A stretch of 14,481 bases of DNA, taken from positions 1 to 14,481 of the forward strand of contig DATLFQ010000059.1 in assembly GCA_035540915.1 (NCBI GenBank). The letters run 5' to 3'. The notes under the pieces were generated by a model, which saw only the letters and a list, made by a program, of their open reading frames with translations, searched no databases and was not told where the DNA came from. This stretch comes from DATLFQ01 sp035540915. GTDB taxonomy: Bacteria > Actinomycetota > Acidimicrobiia > Acidimicrobiales > GCA-2861595. The position numbers and the translations under genes were made by a program. Below, in pieces: positions 7,154-13,792 of the stretch (position 1 is the first letter of the stretch; each line of letters starts with the position of its first letter).

Positions 7154-7183
7154 CGGAAGGGGGGCGCCGTTGCCCCCCTTCCG
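7154..7183. terminator. strong bidirectional hairpin between convergent CHAT and comEC genes
   Basis: A perfect 12-bp stem, with arms CGGAAGGGGGGC (7154-7165) and GCCCCCCTTCCG (7172-7183), closes a 6-nt loop. It sits between the CHAT stop (7059) and the comEC stop (7236) and would fold in RNA from either strand. T-less hairpins of this kind are common terminators in high-G+C actinobacteria. The sequence between it and 7236 shows nothing else I recognise. Confidence 0.65.
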
Positions 7184-7235
7184 GTCCGGATGGGCCACTG
7201 TCGGCACGGGGGTCCGCTTGCGGCTGTTGCCACCT

Positions 7236-8969
7236 CTATCGGCTCACCGCGGCGCAGACTTGAAGGCAGCGGGACACCGCCACGGTCAGCCGCGGACGGA
7301 CCGCGGTGACCTCCACCCGCAGCCGCCCGACCCCGATGGCGGTGCCAACGGCTGCGGTGGCGGCGGTCACCACGGCGGCCGGGCGATGGCGGCGGAGCAC
7401 CGGGGCCAGCGTTGCCGGGACGCCGTCCCGCGCCCCGGTGCTGACGAGGATCCCGACCTCCCCCACGCCGGCCCGGCGCAGCGCGCCCAGCAGTGGGAGG
7501 GCTGACGGCCGCTCCACCACCAGGACGGTGGCGGCACCGGCCCGCCACAGCCGCGCGCCGCCGACCAGCTCCCCGCCGTCGGCGGCCGGTGCCCCGACCA
7601 CGGCCGGGACCAGGCAGACGACCAGCGCCGCGGCCACGACCGGCATCCGCAGCCGGGGCGCCAGCGCGCCGAGTGCGGCCAAGCCGGCCAGCCCGGCGAC
7701 GTGGCCCAGCCGCAGCTCGCCCAGCGGCAGGGCGGCCGCCCACCGGGCGACGCCGCCGATCCACCCGACCAGCACCCGCGTCGGCAGGTGGGCGACCGCC
7801 GCCACGGGCCCGCCGACCAGGCCGGCCGGCAGCCCGGCGGCGAGACCCCACAGGACCACCGGCCCGGCGGCGGGGACGGCCAGCAGGTTGGCCGGCAGCG
7901 ACGCCACGGGCAGACCGCCGAACACCGGGACCAGGATCGGCGCGACCCCTGCCTGCGCGGCCAGCGTGACCGCCACCGGCAGCGGCAGCCGCCGGTGCAG
8001 CCGGGGCGCCAGCACGGCGATGCCGGCGCAGGCGCCGCACGACAGTTGGAAGCCGACGGACCCGACGAGGAGCGGGTCGACCAGCAGCAGCGCGGCCACC
8101 GCCAGTGACAGCACCCGCACCGTCGACGCGGGCCGGCCCATGGTGCTCGCCACCAGCACCACGGCGGCCATCGCCTCGGCCCGCAGCACCGACGGTTCCC
8201 ACCGGGTGACGAGGCCGAAGACGATCAGCACCACCACGCCGGCGACGAGCCGGCCCCGCAGCCCGAACCAGGCGAGCAGCGGCGCCGCCAGCGCCAGCAC
8301 GAAGGCGACGTTCTGCCCCGACACCGCCAGCAGGTGGGTCAATCCGGCGGCCCGGAAGTCGTCGACCGTCTCGGCGCCCTGGTGCCGGTCGTCGCCCAGG
8401 ACCAGGCCGGCGAACAGGGACCGGGTGCCGTCCGGCAGCGACGAGGCGCCGTCGGCCAGGACCGTCCGCAGGCCGTTGGCCAGGCGGGCCGGCGCCTGGC
8501 CCGGCGACCAGCTCCCAACCGCGGTGACAGTGAGCTGGGCGACGACGTGCCGGCGGTGGAGATAGGCGCGGCGACCCTCGCGAAGCGGCCGGACCCGCCC
8601 GGCCACCTCGACCCGGTCGCCGGCCAGCCGGTCGCGCAGCCGAGCCGCCGGGCGGTCGCGAGCCCAGGCCTCGTACCGGCGACCGCCCAGCCGCAGCTCG
8701 ACCCGCAGCGCGCCGCCCACGTCGTCGGGGTCGGTCACCACGGTGGCGACGCCCCGCAGCGGGCCTGGCTCGGGCGCCACCAGGCCGGCCCACGAGCGGG
8801 CGCCGAGGGCCGATGCCAGGAGTGCACCACCCAGGCAGAGCAGGGCCGGACGGCGGGCGGCCAGCGCCGCGGCCACCAGGACCGCCCCCGCCCAGAGAGG
8901 CACCCCGAGCGACGCCCAGGCGCCGGCGGCGACCGCCGCCGCCAGCGCCGCCGCCCACCGGTCGCTCAC
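7236..8969 (-). CDS. comEC: ComEC/Rec2-family DNA uptake channel, C-terminal nuclease-like domain degenerate
   Basis: Predicted 577-aa polytopic membrane protein that would carry single-stranded DNA across the membrane during natural transformation. Residues about 1-60 are N-terminal membrane helices and about 70-150 a DUF4131/OB-like soluble part. The competence domain follows, with the HLLAVSGQN signature at 212-220 and many hydrophobic helices to about 458. ComEC proteins usually end in a metallo-beta-lactamase-like domain with HxHxDH. Here only about 118 residues follow the membrane part, and the expected motif position reads ILVSTGARDG with no histidines. The GTG start at 8967-8969 overlaps the comEA stop by 4 nt (GTGA), so the two are translationally coupled. 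No other competence genes (pilus or DprA) lie in this window. The membrane call is firm; whether it still moves DNA is open. Confidence 0.88.
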   Translation of the reverse strand: MSDRWAAALAAAVAAGAWASLGVPLWAGAVLVAAALAARRPALLCLGGALLASALGARSWAGLVAPEPGPLRGVATVVTDPDDVGGALRVELRLGGRRYEAWARDRPAARLRDRLAGDRVEVAGRVRPLREGRRAYLHRRHVVAQLTVTAVGSWSPGQAPARLANGLRTVLADGASSLPDGTRSLFAGLVLGDDRHQGAETVDDFRAAGLTHLLAVSGQNVAFVLALAAPLLAWFGLRGRLVAGVVVLIVFGLVTRWEPSVLRAEAMAAVVLVASTMGRPASTVRVLSLAVAALLLVDPLLVGSVGFQLSCGACAGIAVLAPRLHRRLPLPVAVTLAAQAGVAPILVPVFGGLPVASLPANLLAVPAAGPVVLWGLAAGLPAGLVGGPVAAVAHLPTRVLVGWIGGVARWAAALPLGELRLGHVAGLAGLAALGALAPRLRMPVVAAALVVCLVPAVVGAPAADGGELVGGARLWRAGAATVLVVERPSALPLLGALRRAGVGEVGILVSTGARDGVPATLAPVLRRHRPAAVVTAATAAVGTAIGVGRLRVEVTAVRPRLTVAVSRCLQVCAAVSR

Positions 8970-9655
8970 ACCCGCACCCGGGGCCGCAGGGCGGCCAGCT
9001 TGGCCTCACCGATGCCCCGCACCTCGACCAGCTCGTCGACGGCGGCGAAGCGGCCGTGTCGGGTGCGGTACTCGACGATGGCCGCCGCCGTCGCCGGCCC
9101 GATGCCGGGCAGGGCGTCGAGCTGCGCGGCGGTGGCGACGTTCAGGTCGACCGGCGGCGCCGGACCGGCCGGCCCGGTACCCGGCCCGCCGGTCACGACT
9201 GCGGGTGGCACCTCTCCCCGCCGGGGCACGTACACGCGCTCGCCGTCTGCGACGCGGGCCGCCAGGTTGACCTGGTCGACGTCGGCCTCGGCCAGCGGCC
9301 CGCCGGCGGCGTCGAGCACGTCGGCCACGCGGCCACCCTCGGCCACCCGGTAGACCCCAGGCCGGACAACAGCGCCGGCGACGTGGACCCGCGTCTCGGC
9401 CGGCGCCGGGGCGCCGCCGGCCGCGGTGGGCCCCGGCGCCGCCGGCGCCGCACGGGGCAGGACCAGCTGGGGTCGCGGCGACGGGCTCCGCACGAAGGCG
9501 GCGACCACCACGACGACCACCGCCACGGCAGCCACCGCAGCGCCCCCGGCGGCCATCGGAGCGGGCACGCCCGGCAGCGAGGCCCGCACGACGGCCAGCC
9601 GGTCGCGCCACGAGAGCGCGGGCGGCGGCGGTGACGGTGGGGGCGGTTCGGGCAC
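8966..9655 (-). CDS. comEA: ComEA-like DNA receptor, SLBB and helix-hairpin-helix domains
   Basis: Predicted 229-aa membrane-anchored protein that binds double-stranded DNA outside the membrane and hands it to ComEC. A proline-rich cytoplasmic start (1-14) leads to one transmembrane segment (about 33-55) and a Pro/Ala linker. An SLBB domain follows at about 88-143 (VHVAGAVVRPGVYRV), then two helix-hairpin-helix motifs at about 169-229 (LNVATAAQLDALPGIGPATA, then VRGIGEAKL). This is the standard ComEA plan of Gram-positives. The start is GTG at 9653-9655 behind GGGAGGAG. comEC overlaps its 3' end by 4 nt. It lies 54 nt downstream of the HExxH gene and may be read from the same transcript. Confidence 0.9.
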   Translation of the reverse strand: MPEPPPPSPPPPALSWRDRLAVVRASLPGVPAPMAAGGAAVAAVAVVVVVVAAFVRSPSPRPQLVLPRAAPAAPGPTAAGGAPAPAETRVHVAGAVVRPGVYRVAEGGRVADVLDAAGGPLAEADVDQVNLAARVADGERVYVPRRGEVPPAVVTGGPGTGPAGPAPPVDLNVATAAQLDALPGIGPATAAAIVEYRTRHGRFAAVDELVEVRGIGEAKLAALRPRVRV

Positions 9656-9709
9656 GGCTCCTCCCGGGGACGTGGCAACGTCGGGCCGGGGGAAGCGCCG
9701 GGAGGAACC

Positions 9710-10072
9710 CTATCCGGCCGGTGTCGGCCCTTCCAGGGGACGCCCCGACTCCTCCTCGGCCTCCACCTCCAGTGGAATGAGCCGGTACGCCTCCGTGTGC
9801 CCGTAGCCCCGGAACCGGCCAGCCAGATAGGCGCCGAGGTACTGGCGGAGGAAACCCAGCACGCCGAGCTGGTGCCACTGGCGCACGTGGACCAGCTCGT
9901 GGCGCAGGAGCCGCTCGTTGCCCGCCGCCCGGCGGCGGATGATGATCAGCCGCCCGAGCGTGATGGCCGCCGACCCGGGCGGCACCGGGCCGCCCACCCA
10001 CAGGTACACCGTCCCGAACTCGGTGGGGATCCGCTGCCAGGACCGCCCCGGCTCCCGACGCGGTCCGCCCAT
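9710..10072 (-). CDS. small HExxH protein, putative zinc-binding domain (DUF4157-like)
   Basis: Predicted 120-aa protein with no signal peptide. HELVH at residues 58-62, followed by an amphipathic helix and a PLEVEA stretch about 40 residues later (E102 or E104 as third ligand), matches the zinc-site layout of gluzincin-type minimal metallopeptidases and of DUF4157-like domains. At 120 residues it would be one of the smallest such proteins, so it may bind metal without cutting. The ATG at 10070-10072 lies 7 nt after the stop of the thioredoxin-TPR gene; an earlier start in the same frame would run into that gene. No clear ribosome site precedes the ATG, consistent with translation coupled to the upstream gene. 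I do not recognise a named family with certainty. Confidence 0.7.
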   Translation of the reverse strand: MGGPRREPGRSWQRIPTEFGTVYLWVGGPVPPGSAAITLGRLIIIRRRAAGNERLLRHELVHVRQWHQLGVLGFLRQYLGAYLAGRFRGYGHTEAYRLIPLEVEAEEESGRPLEGPTPAG

Positions 10073-10079
10073 CGCGGGG

Positions 10080-10781
10080 CTAGTAGAGGCGGGCCGTGAG
10101 GGCCTTGCGGTAGGTGGCGGTGCGTGGGTCGTCGGGGCCGAGGACCTCCAGCAAATCGAGGAAGCGGCGCCGCGCGTCGGCATCGGTCTTCACCCGCTCG
10201 AGCAGCACGTCCATCTCCGACCCCGGGTCGATCGCGCCACTGCCGTCGGCACCGACACGGGCCATCGCCGCCACCCGGCGCCCCTCGGGCGTCTCGGGCA
10301 CCCGGGCCAGCAGCGCGAGCGCCTCTTCGACCTCACCCCGCTCGACCAGTGCGCGGGCCAACGCCACCACGGCGGCGGGGTGGTCGGGCTGCAGCTCGAG
10401 CGCCCGCCGCAACGACGTCTCGTCGCCCGCCTCCACCAGCAGGTCGGCCTCGCTCTTGGGCGGCGACAGCCGCTCCACGAACTCCCGCACCTGAGCCTCG
10501 GGCACTGCGCCGATGAACTGGTCGACCACCTGGCCATCGGCGATGGCGAACACCGCCGGAATGGACTGCACCCGGAAGCTGGCCGCCACGCCCGGGTTGG
10601 CATCGATGTCCACCTTGGCCAGCTCGACCCGGCCGTCGGTCTCGGCGACCACCTTCTCCAGGATGGGGCCGAGCGTGCGGCAGGGCCCGCACCACGCTGC
10701 CCACAGGTCGACCACGACCGGCACCTCGGTGGACCGGTCGAGCACCTGCTCCTGGAACGTGGCATCGGTGACGTTGGGCAT
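10080..10781 (-). CDS. thioredoxin-TPR protein, CnoX/YbbN-like co-chaperone
   Basis: Predicted 233-aa cytoplasmic protein. Residues 1-107 are a complete thioredoxin fold with the WCGPC active site at 30-34 and the cis-proline in SIPA (P75). Residues about 110-233 are TPR-like helices (LRRALELQPDHPAAVVALARALVERGEVEEAL), the plan of E. coli CnoX (YbbN), which passes oxidised or unfolded clients to chaperonin. Unlike CnoX proteins that have lost the second active-site cysteine, this one keeps both (C31, C34), so it may reduce disulfides. ATG at 10779-10781 has no ribosome site but sits 7 nt from a TAGACT -10, so a leaderless mRNA is likely. It heads the leftward genes and starts 24 bp from the divergent APH-fold gene. 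Confidence 0.9.
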   Translation of the reverse strand: MPNVTDATFQEQVLDRSTEVPVVVDLWAAWCGPCRTLGPILEKVVAETDGRVELAKVDIDANPGVAASFRVQSIPAVFAIADGQVVDQFIGAVPEAQVREFVERLSPPKSEADLLVEAGDETSLRRALELQPDHPAAVVALARALVERGEVEEALALLARVPETPEGRRVAAMARVGADGSGAIDPGSEMDVLLERVKTDADARRRFLDLLEVLGPDDPRTATYRKALTARLY

Positions 10782-10805
10782 CGGGACCAGTCTAGGTTTG
10801 GCTCA
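10782..10805. promoter_or_regulatory. symmetrical bidirectional promoter, leaderless in both directions
   Basis: The 24-bp gap carries two -10 elements that overlap by 2 bp at a CTAG centre. TAGGTT (10793-10798, plus) lies 7 nt before GTG 10806; TAGACT (minus strand, 10794-10789) lies 7 nt before the ATG at 10781. Both geometries put the first transcribed base at the start codon. A GTGACG at 10768-10773 is a weak -35 for the plus direction (19-nt spacer). No clear -35 is seen for the minus direction. Confidence 0.55.
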
Positions 10806-11807
10806 GTGGGAACCTTTCCGAGCGGGCTCGACGCCGAGCGCCTCGCTGCCTGGTTCGCCGCCGAGCTGGGCGCCGAGTCGCCGCTGCGCTTCGAGGAGCT
10901 GGGCCCGTCCACGCTGCGGGCTGAAGACGGCACGGGCCGGGCCTGGGTGCTCCGCCTCGGCGGGCACGACGTGGCCCGCGCGCACCGGGTCGTCACCGCG
11001 CTCGCCGGCTCCGACGTCCCTGTCCCGGTGCCGGCCGGCTGGTGCGCCGACGACTCCATCGCGGGCGCCCCCTTCTCGGTGACCGGGTTCGTGGCCGGCC
11101 ACGTCGTGCGAACTGCCGACGACGCCGAAAAGCTTCTCGACCTCGACGGTCGGCGGGCAGCCGGCGAGGGCCTGGTCGATGCGCTGGCCGCGCTGCACGC
11201 GGTGGACGCCGAGGCCGCCGGGCTCGGCGACCTGGGCCCGCGCCAGGGCCACCTGGCCGGCCAGCTGGCTCGTTGGCGCCGGAGGCTGGAGTCCGGCGAG
11301 GACGCCGCCGGGCGCTGCCTGCTCCTGGTCCACGACCTGGGCGGGTTCTTGGAGCCCCGGCTGCCGCCGGAGCCGGCGGTGCCCTCGCTGGTCCACGGTG
11401 ACTACCGCCTCGATTCCGTCGTGGTCGACGCCACCGGGGCGGTGGCCGCCGTGCTCGGATGGCAGGGCGCAGCCCTCGGCGACCCCCTCTTCGACCTCGG
11501 CCAGCTACTGGCCTACTGGACCGACCCCGGCGAGAAGAACCACGCCCTCGGCGTCTCGCCCACCGCGGTCGCCGGCTTCCCCCGCCGACGGGAGGTGGCG
11601 CTGCGCTACGCCGAGCGGACCGCCCGGGACCTGGACCGGTTGGACGTCTACGTCGGTTTCGCCTACTGGAAGCTGGCGTGCATCCTGGAGGAGGTCTACG
11701 GCCGGGAGCGAGCCGCCGGGCGGGCCGACGCCACCTACCTCGACAGCCTCAGCCACCAGGTGCTGGCGCTGGCCGAGGCCGCCCGCGAGATCCTGGGGGG
11801 ACCATGA
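10806..11807 (+). CDS. APH-fold phosphotransferase-family protein with altered active site
   Basis: Predicted 333-aa cytoplasmic protein of the aminoglycoside phosphotransferase/ACAD10-11-like kinase fold. The N-lobe covers about 1-97 (SVTGFVAGHV at the hinge). The C-lobe holds the catalytic loop HGDYRLDS at 197-204 and the segment VLGWQGAALGDPLFDLG from 216. In active relatives these read HGDxxxxN and xLDWE. Here the metal-binding Asn is Ser (S204), the second metal-binding Asp is Gly (G218) and the following acidic residue is Gln (Q220); the catalytic-loop Asp (D199) remains. It may therefore be a pseudokinase that binds rather than phosphorylates, or have an unusual metal site. Start GTG 10806 fits a leaderless mRNA. 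The PAC2 gene overlaps its end by 4 nt (ATGA), so they are coupled. I see no basis for calling it antibiotic resistance. Confidence 0.8.
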   Translation: MGTFPSGLDAERLAAWFAAELGAESPLRFEELGPSTLRAEDGTGRAWVLRLGGHDVARAHRVVTALAGSDVPVPVPAGWCADDSIAGAPFSVTGFVAGHVVRTADDAEKLLDLDGRRAAGEGLVDALAALHAVDAEAAGLGDLGPRQGHLAGQLARWRRRLESGEDAAGRCLLLVHDLGGFLEPRLPPEPAVPSLVHGDYRLDSVVVDATGAVAAVLGWQGAALGDPLFDLGQLLAYWTDPGEKNHALGVSPTAVAGFPRRREVALRYAERTARDLDRLDVYVGFAYWKLACILEEVYGRERAAGRADATYLDSLSHQVLALAEAAREILGGP

Positions 11808-12700
11808 GCGACGAGCCGTTCGTCCGACATTCCGACCGGTCGTTCTCCGACCCCGTGCTGGTCCTCGGCATGGACGGGTGGATCGACGCCGGTCTGGGCG
11901 CGGGGTCGGCCATGGCCCACCTGCTGGCGTCGATGGAGACCGAGCCGATCGCCACCTTCGACGGCGACACCTTCATCGACTACCGCGCCCGCCGGCCAAT
12001 GGTCCGCATCACCGACGGGGTCACCGACGCACTCAGCTGGCCCGAGATCAAGCTGCTGGCCGGCACCGACCGCGATGGGCACGACGTGCTGGTCCTCGTC
12101 GGCCCCGAGCCGGACATGCGCTGGGTCGAGTTCGTGGACGCAGTCGTCCTCCTCGCCGGTCAGCTGGGCGTGCGGCTGTCCACCGCTCTCGGTGCCTTCC
12201 CGCTGTCGGTCCCCCACACCCGCCCGGTGCGGCTGGCTGCGACGGCCACCAGCCGGGCGCTGGCCGACTCGGTGGGGACGGTGCCGGGCACCATCGAGGT
12301 GCCGGCCGGCGTGCACACCGCCATCCAGGAGGGCTTCGGGCGGGCCGGCATCCCGGCCGTCAGCCTCTGGGCCCGGGTTCCCATCTACGCCGCCAACTTC
12401 CCCTACCCGGCGGCCAGCGCCGCGCTGGTCGAGGGCCTGGCCACCGTCGCCGGCCTCAGCTTCGACACCGCCGACCTCAACGCCGCCGCCGCCATGGCGT
12501 CCTCGCGCATCGACGAGATGATCGCGGCCAGCGAGGAGCACAGCCAGATGGTCCGCCAGCTCGAGCTGGCCGCCGACGCCGAGGCGGCCGCCCCGCCGGT
12601 CCTGGACTTCTCCGACCTGCCGTCGGGCGACGAGATCGCCGCCGAACTGGAGCGCTTCCTCCGGGGCGAGGGCGGGAGCACCGGGTCCGGGGCCTCCTGA
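11804..12700 (+). CDS. PAC2 family protein
   Basis: Predicted 298-aa soluble protein of the PAC2 (proteasome assembly chaperone 2-like) family, common in Actinobacteria. It shows the family start pattern PVLVLGMDGWIDAG (about 17-30), a central LVLVGPEPDMRWVEF, the LGAFPLSVPHTRPV block (about 126-140) and VPIYAANFPYPAAS (about 190-205). A charged helical tail follows from about 235 (SSRIDEMIAASEEHSQMVRQ). In bacteria the role is not settled; a link to proteasome or protein quality control is suggested by the family name and by sitting near a thioredoxin-TPR gene. ATG 11804 overlaps the upstream stop and uses GGGGGG (11795-11800) as ribosome site. Its last codons and stop lie in the first copy of the 88-bp tandem repeat. 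Confidence 0.88.
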   Translation: MSDEPFVRHSDRSFSDPVLVLGMDGWIDAGLGAGSAMAHLLASMETEPIATFDGDTFIDYRARRPMVRITDGVTDALSWPEIKLLAGTDRDGHDVLVLVGPEPDMRWVEFVDAVVLLAGQLGVRLSTALGAFPLSVPHTRPVRLAATATSRALADSVGTVPGTIEVPAGVHTAIQEGFGRAGIPAVSLWARVPIYAANFPYPAASAALVEGLATVAGLSFDTADLNAAAAMASSRIDEMIAASEEHSQMVRQLELAADAEAAAPPVLDFSDLPSGDEIAAELERFLRGEGGSTGSGAS

Positions 12701-12733
12701 ACGACGCCAGCGCGCCGGCACACCACGGCCCGG

Positions 12734-12753
12734 GACGGGGCAGGGGCCCCGTC
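12734..12753. terminator. terminator-like hairpin, copy 1
   Basis: GACGGGGC (12734-12741) and GCCCCGTC (12746-12753) form an 8-bp perfect stem with an AGGG loop, extendable by a G-U and a G-C pair. It lies 34 nt after the PAC2 stop, works on either strand, and has no T-run. Confidence 0.6.
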
Positions 12754-12821
12754 TCCGGGAGGAGGCCGGGGCTCCGGGGCCCTCCTGAACGACGTCAGCG
12801 CGCCGGCACACCACGGCCCGG

Positions 12822-12841
12822 GACGGGGCAGGGGCCCCGTC
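12822..12841. terminator. terminator-like hairpin, copy 2
   Basis: This is the same stem and AGGG loop as copy 1, shifted by 88 bp. It is followed by a second G+C stem, CCGGGGC with GCCCCGG, near 12855-12875. For the leftward LCP transcript this would be the first hairpin met after the stop codon. Confidence 0.6.
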
Positions 12842-12886
12842 TCCGAGAGGAGGCCGGGGCTCCGGGGCCCCGGCCGGGAAGACGAC

Positions 12887-13792
12887 TCAGTGCGACTGCA
12901 GCACCGCGTCGTCCCGCATGTCGGCGAAGAGGCCGCCGGCGCTGCCGGCCGGCAGGACGACCGAGGCGCCGCCGGCCTGGCCGATGACGCCGGGCATCGT
13001 CACGTTGCGGATGTTCGCCGGGTCCAGGGAGAGGGCCAGGCGGCCCAGGCGGTACAGCTCGGGCAGCCCGACGCCGTTGATGTCGGTGTGCCGGCCGAGG
13101 ACGGCCAGGTAGCGCAGCGTGTCGGCGGTGCTGGTGGTCGTGGCCCGCAGCTGGGTCAGCGCCGACAGGATGACGTGGCCCTGGTTCTGCGTCCGGGTGA
13201 AGTCGCCCCCCGAGACGTTGCGGTTGCGGGAGAACGCGAGGGTCTGCTCGCCACCGAGGTGGGCCCGGCCCGCGTCGAAGAAGGCGCCCGAGTTGCGATC
13301 GGCCATGCGGAACGGGATGTCGATGTCGAGGCCCCCCAGCTCGTCGACCATGGCCACCAGTCCCTCGAAGCGGGTGATCAGGACGAAGGCGATCGGGATC
13401 CCGGTGAGCTGCTGGACGGTGTCGGCCACCAGCCTCGGCCCACCCAGTTCGAGGGCAGCGTTGATCTTGTCCCGCCCACGCCCGGGAATCGACACGTAGG
13501 TGTCGCGGGGGAAGTTGAGGATGGTGCCGGCCGACGCCCCCGGGTTGACGCCGATGAGGTGGATCGCGTCTGCCCGCTGGCCGATCAGTCCCCGCCGGGC
13601 GTCGCTTCCAAGCGCCAGCAGGAAGAACGGCTGGCCCGGCACGGGCAGGAAGTGCCCCTCGTGCACCTCGTGGATCTCGATGGCGGGGCCCTGGCCGGCG
13701 CTCGGTCGGGGCGCCACCGCCGCCAGCAGCCCGAGCACCAGCAGGGCGATTACCGGCACCACGAGCCGCGCCGGTCGGCGCTTCCCGGTCAC
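12887..13792 (-). CDS. LytR-CpsA-Psr (LCP) family cell-wall glycopolymer ligase
   Basis: Predicted 301-aa membrane-anchored enzyme that attaches lipid-linked glycopolymers (in Actinobacteria, arabinogalactan or teichoic-type polymers) to peptidoglycan outside the membrane. One transmembrane anchor lies at about 10-27. The LCP domain (about 55-215) shows LGSDARRG (61-68), the acidic residue in RADAIHLIGV, FPRDTYVSIPG (94-104), DKINAALELGG (108-118) and DELGGLDIDIPF (150-161). The GGEQTLAFSRNR and GGDFTRTQNQ blocks (180-205) hold the arginines that bind the pyrophosphate lipid. The start is GTG at 13790-13792, overlapping the lipoprotein stop (GTGA); the frame is open further upstream, but that part runs inside the lipoprotein gene. 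Canonical IPRD reads FPRD here, a mild change. The short C-terminal part after about 215 has no recognised domain. Confidence 0.92.
   Translation of the reverse strand: MTGKRRPARLVVPVIALLVLGLLAAVAPRPSAGQGPAIEIHEVHEGHFLPVPGQPFFLLALGSDARRGLIGQRADAIHLIGVNPGASAGTILNFPRDTYVSIPGRGRDKINAALELGGPRLVADTVQQLTGIPIAFVLITRFEGLVAMVDELGGLDIDIPFRMADRNSGAFFDAGRAHLGGEQTLAFSRNRNVSGGDFTRTQNQGHVILSALTQLRATTTSTADTLRYLAVLGRHTDINGVGLPELYRLGRLALSLDPANIRNVTMPGVIGQAGGASVVLPAGSAGGLFADMRDDAVLQSH

Larger units (their letters stand above)
12694..12869. repeat. 88-bp tandem duplication carrying a terminator, two copies
   Basis: Copy 1 spans 12694-12781 and copy 2 spans 12782-12869. They differ at only two positions by my alignment (C/T at unit base 14, G/A at unit base 65). 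A short remnant (TCCGGGGC) just before copy 1 matches the unit's end, hinting at an earlier copy or the duplication boundary. Each copy begins with CTCCTGA, the end of the PAC2 gene with its stop codon, and holds one strong hairpin. The region lies between convergent PAC2 and LCP genes. Near identity suggests a recent duplication. Confidence 0.92.

Noticed and set aside
10806..11807. Aminoglycoside resistance gene
   Set aside because: Only the general APH fold is supported, two active-site residues are changed, and the context is housekeeping, so a resistance label would be unjustified.
12694..12869. CRISPR array or mobile-element end
   Set aside because: Only two directly adjoining 88-bp units with no spacers, no transposase and no target-site pattern; tandem duplication of a terminator explains it.
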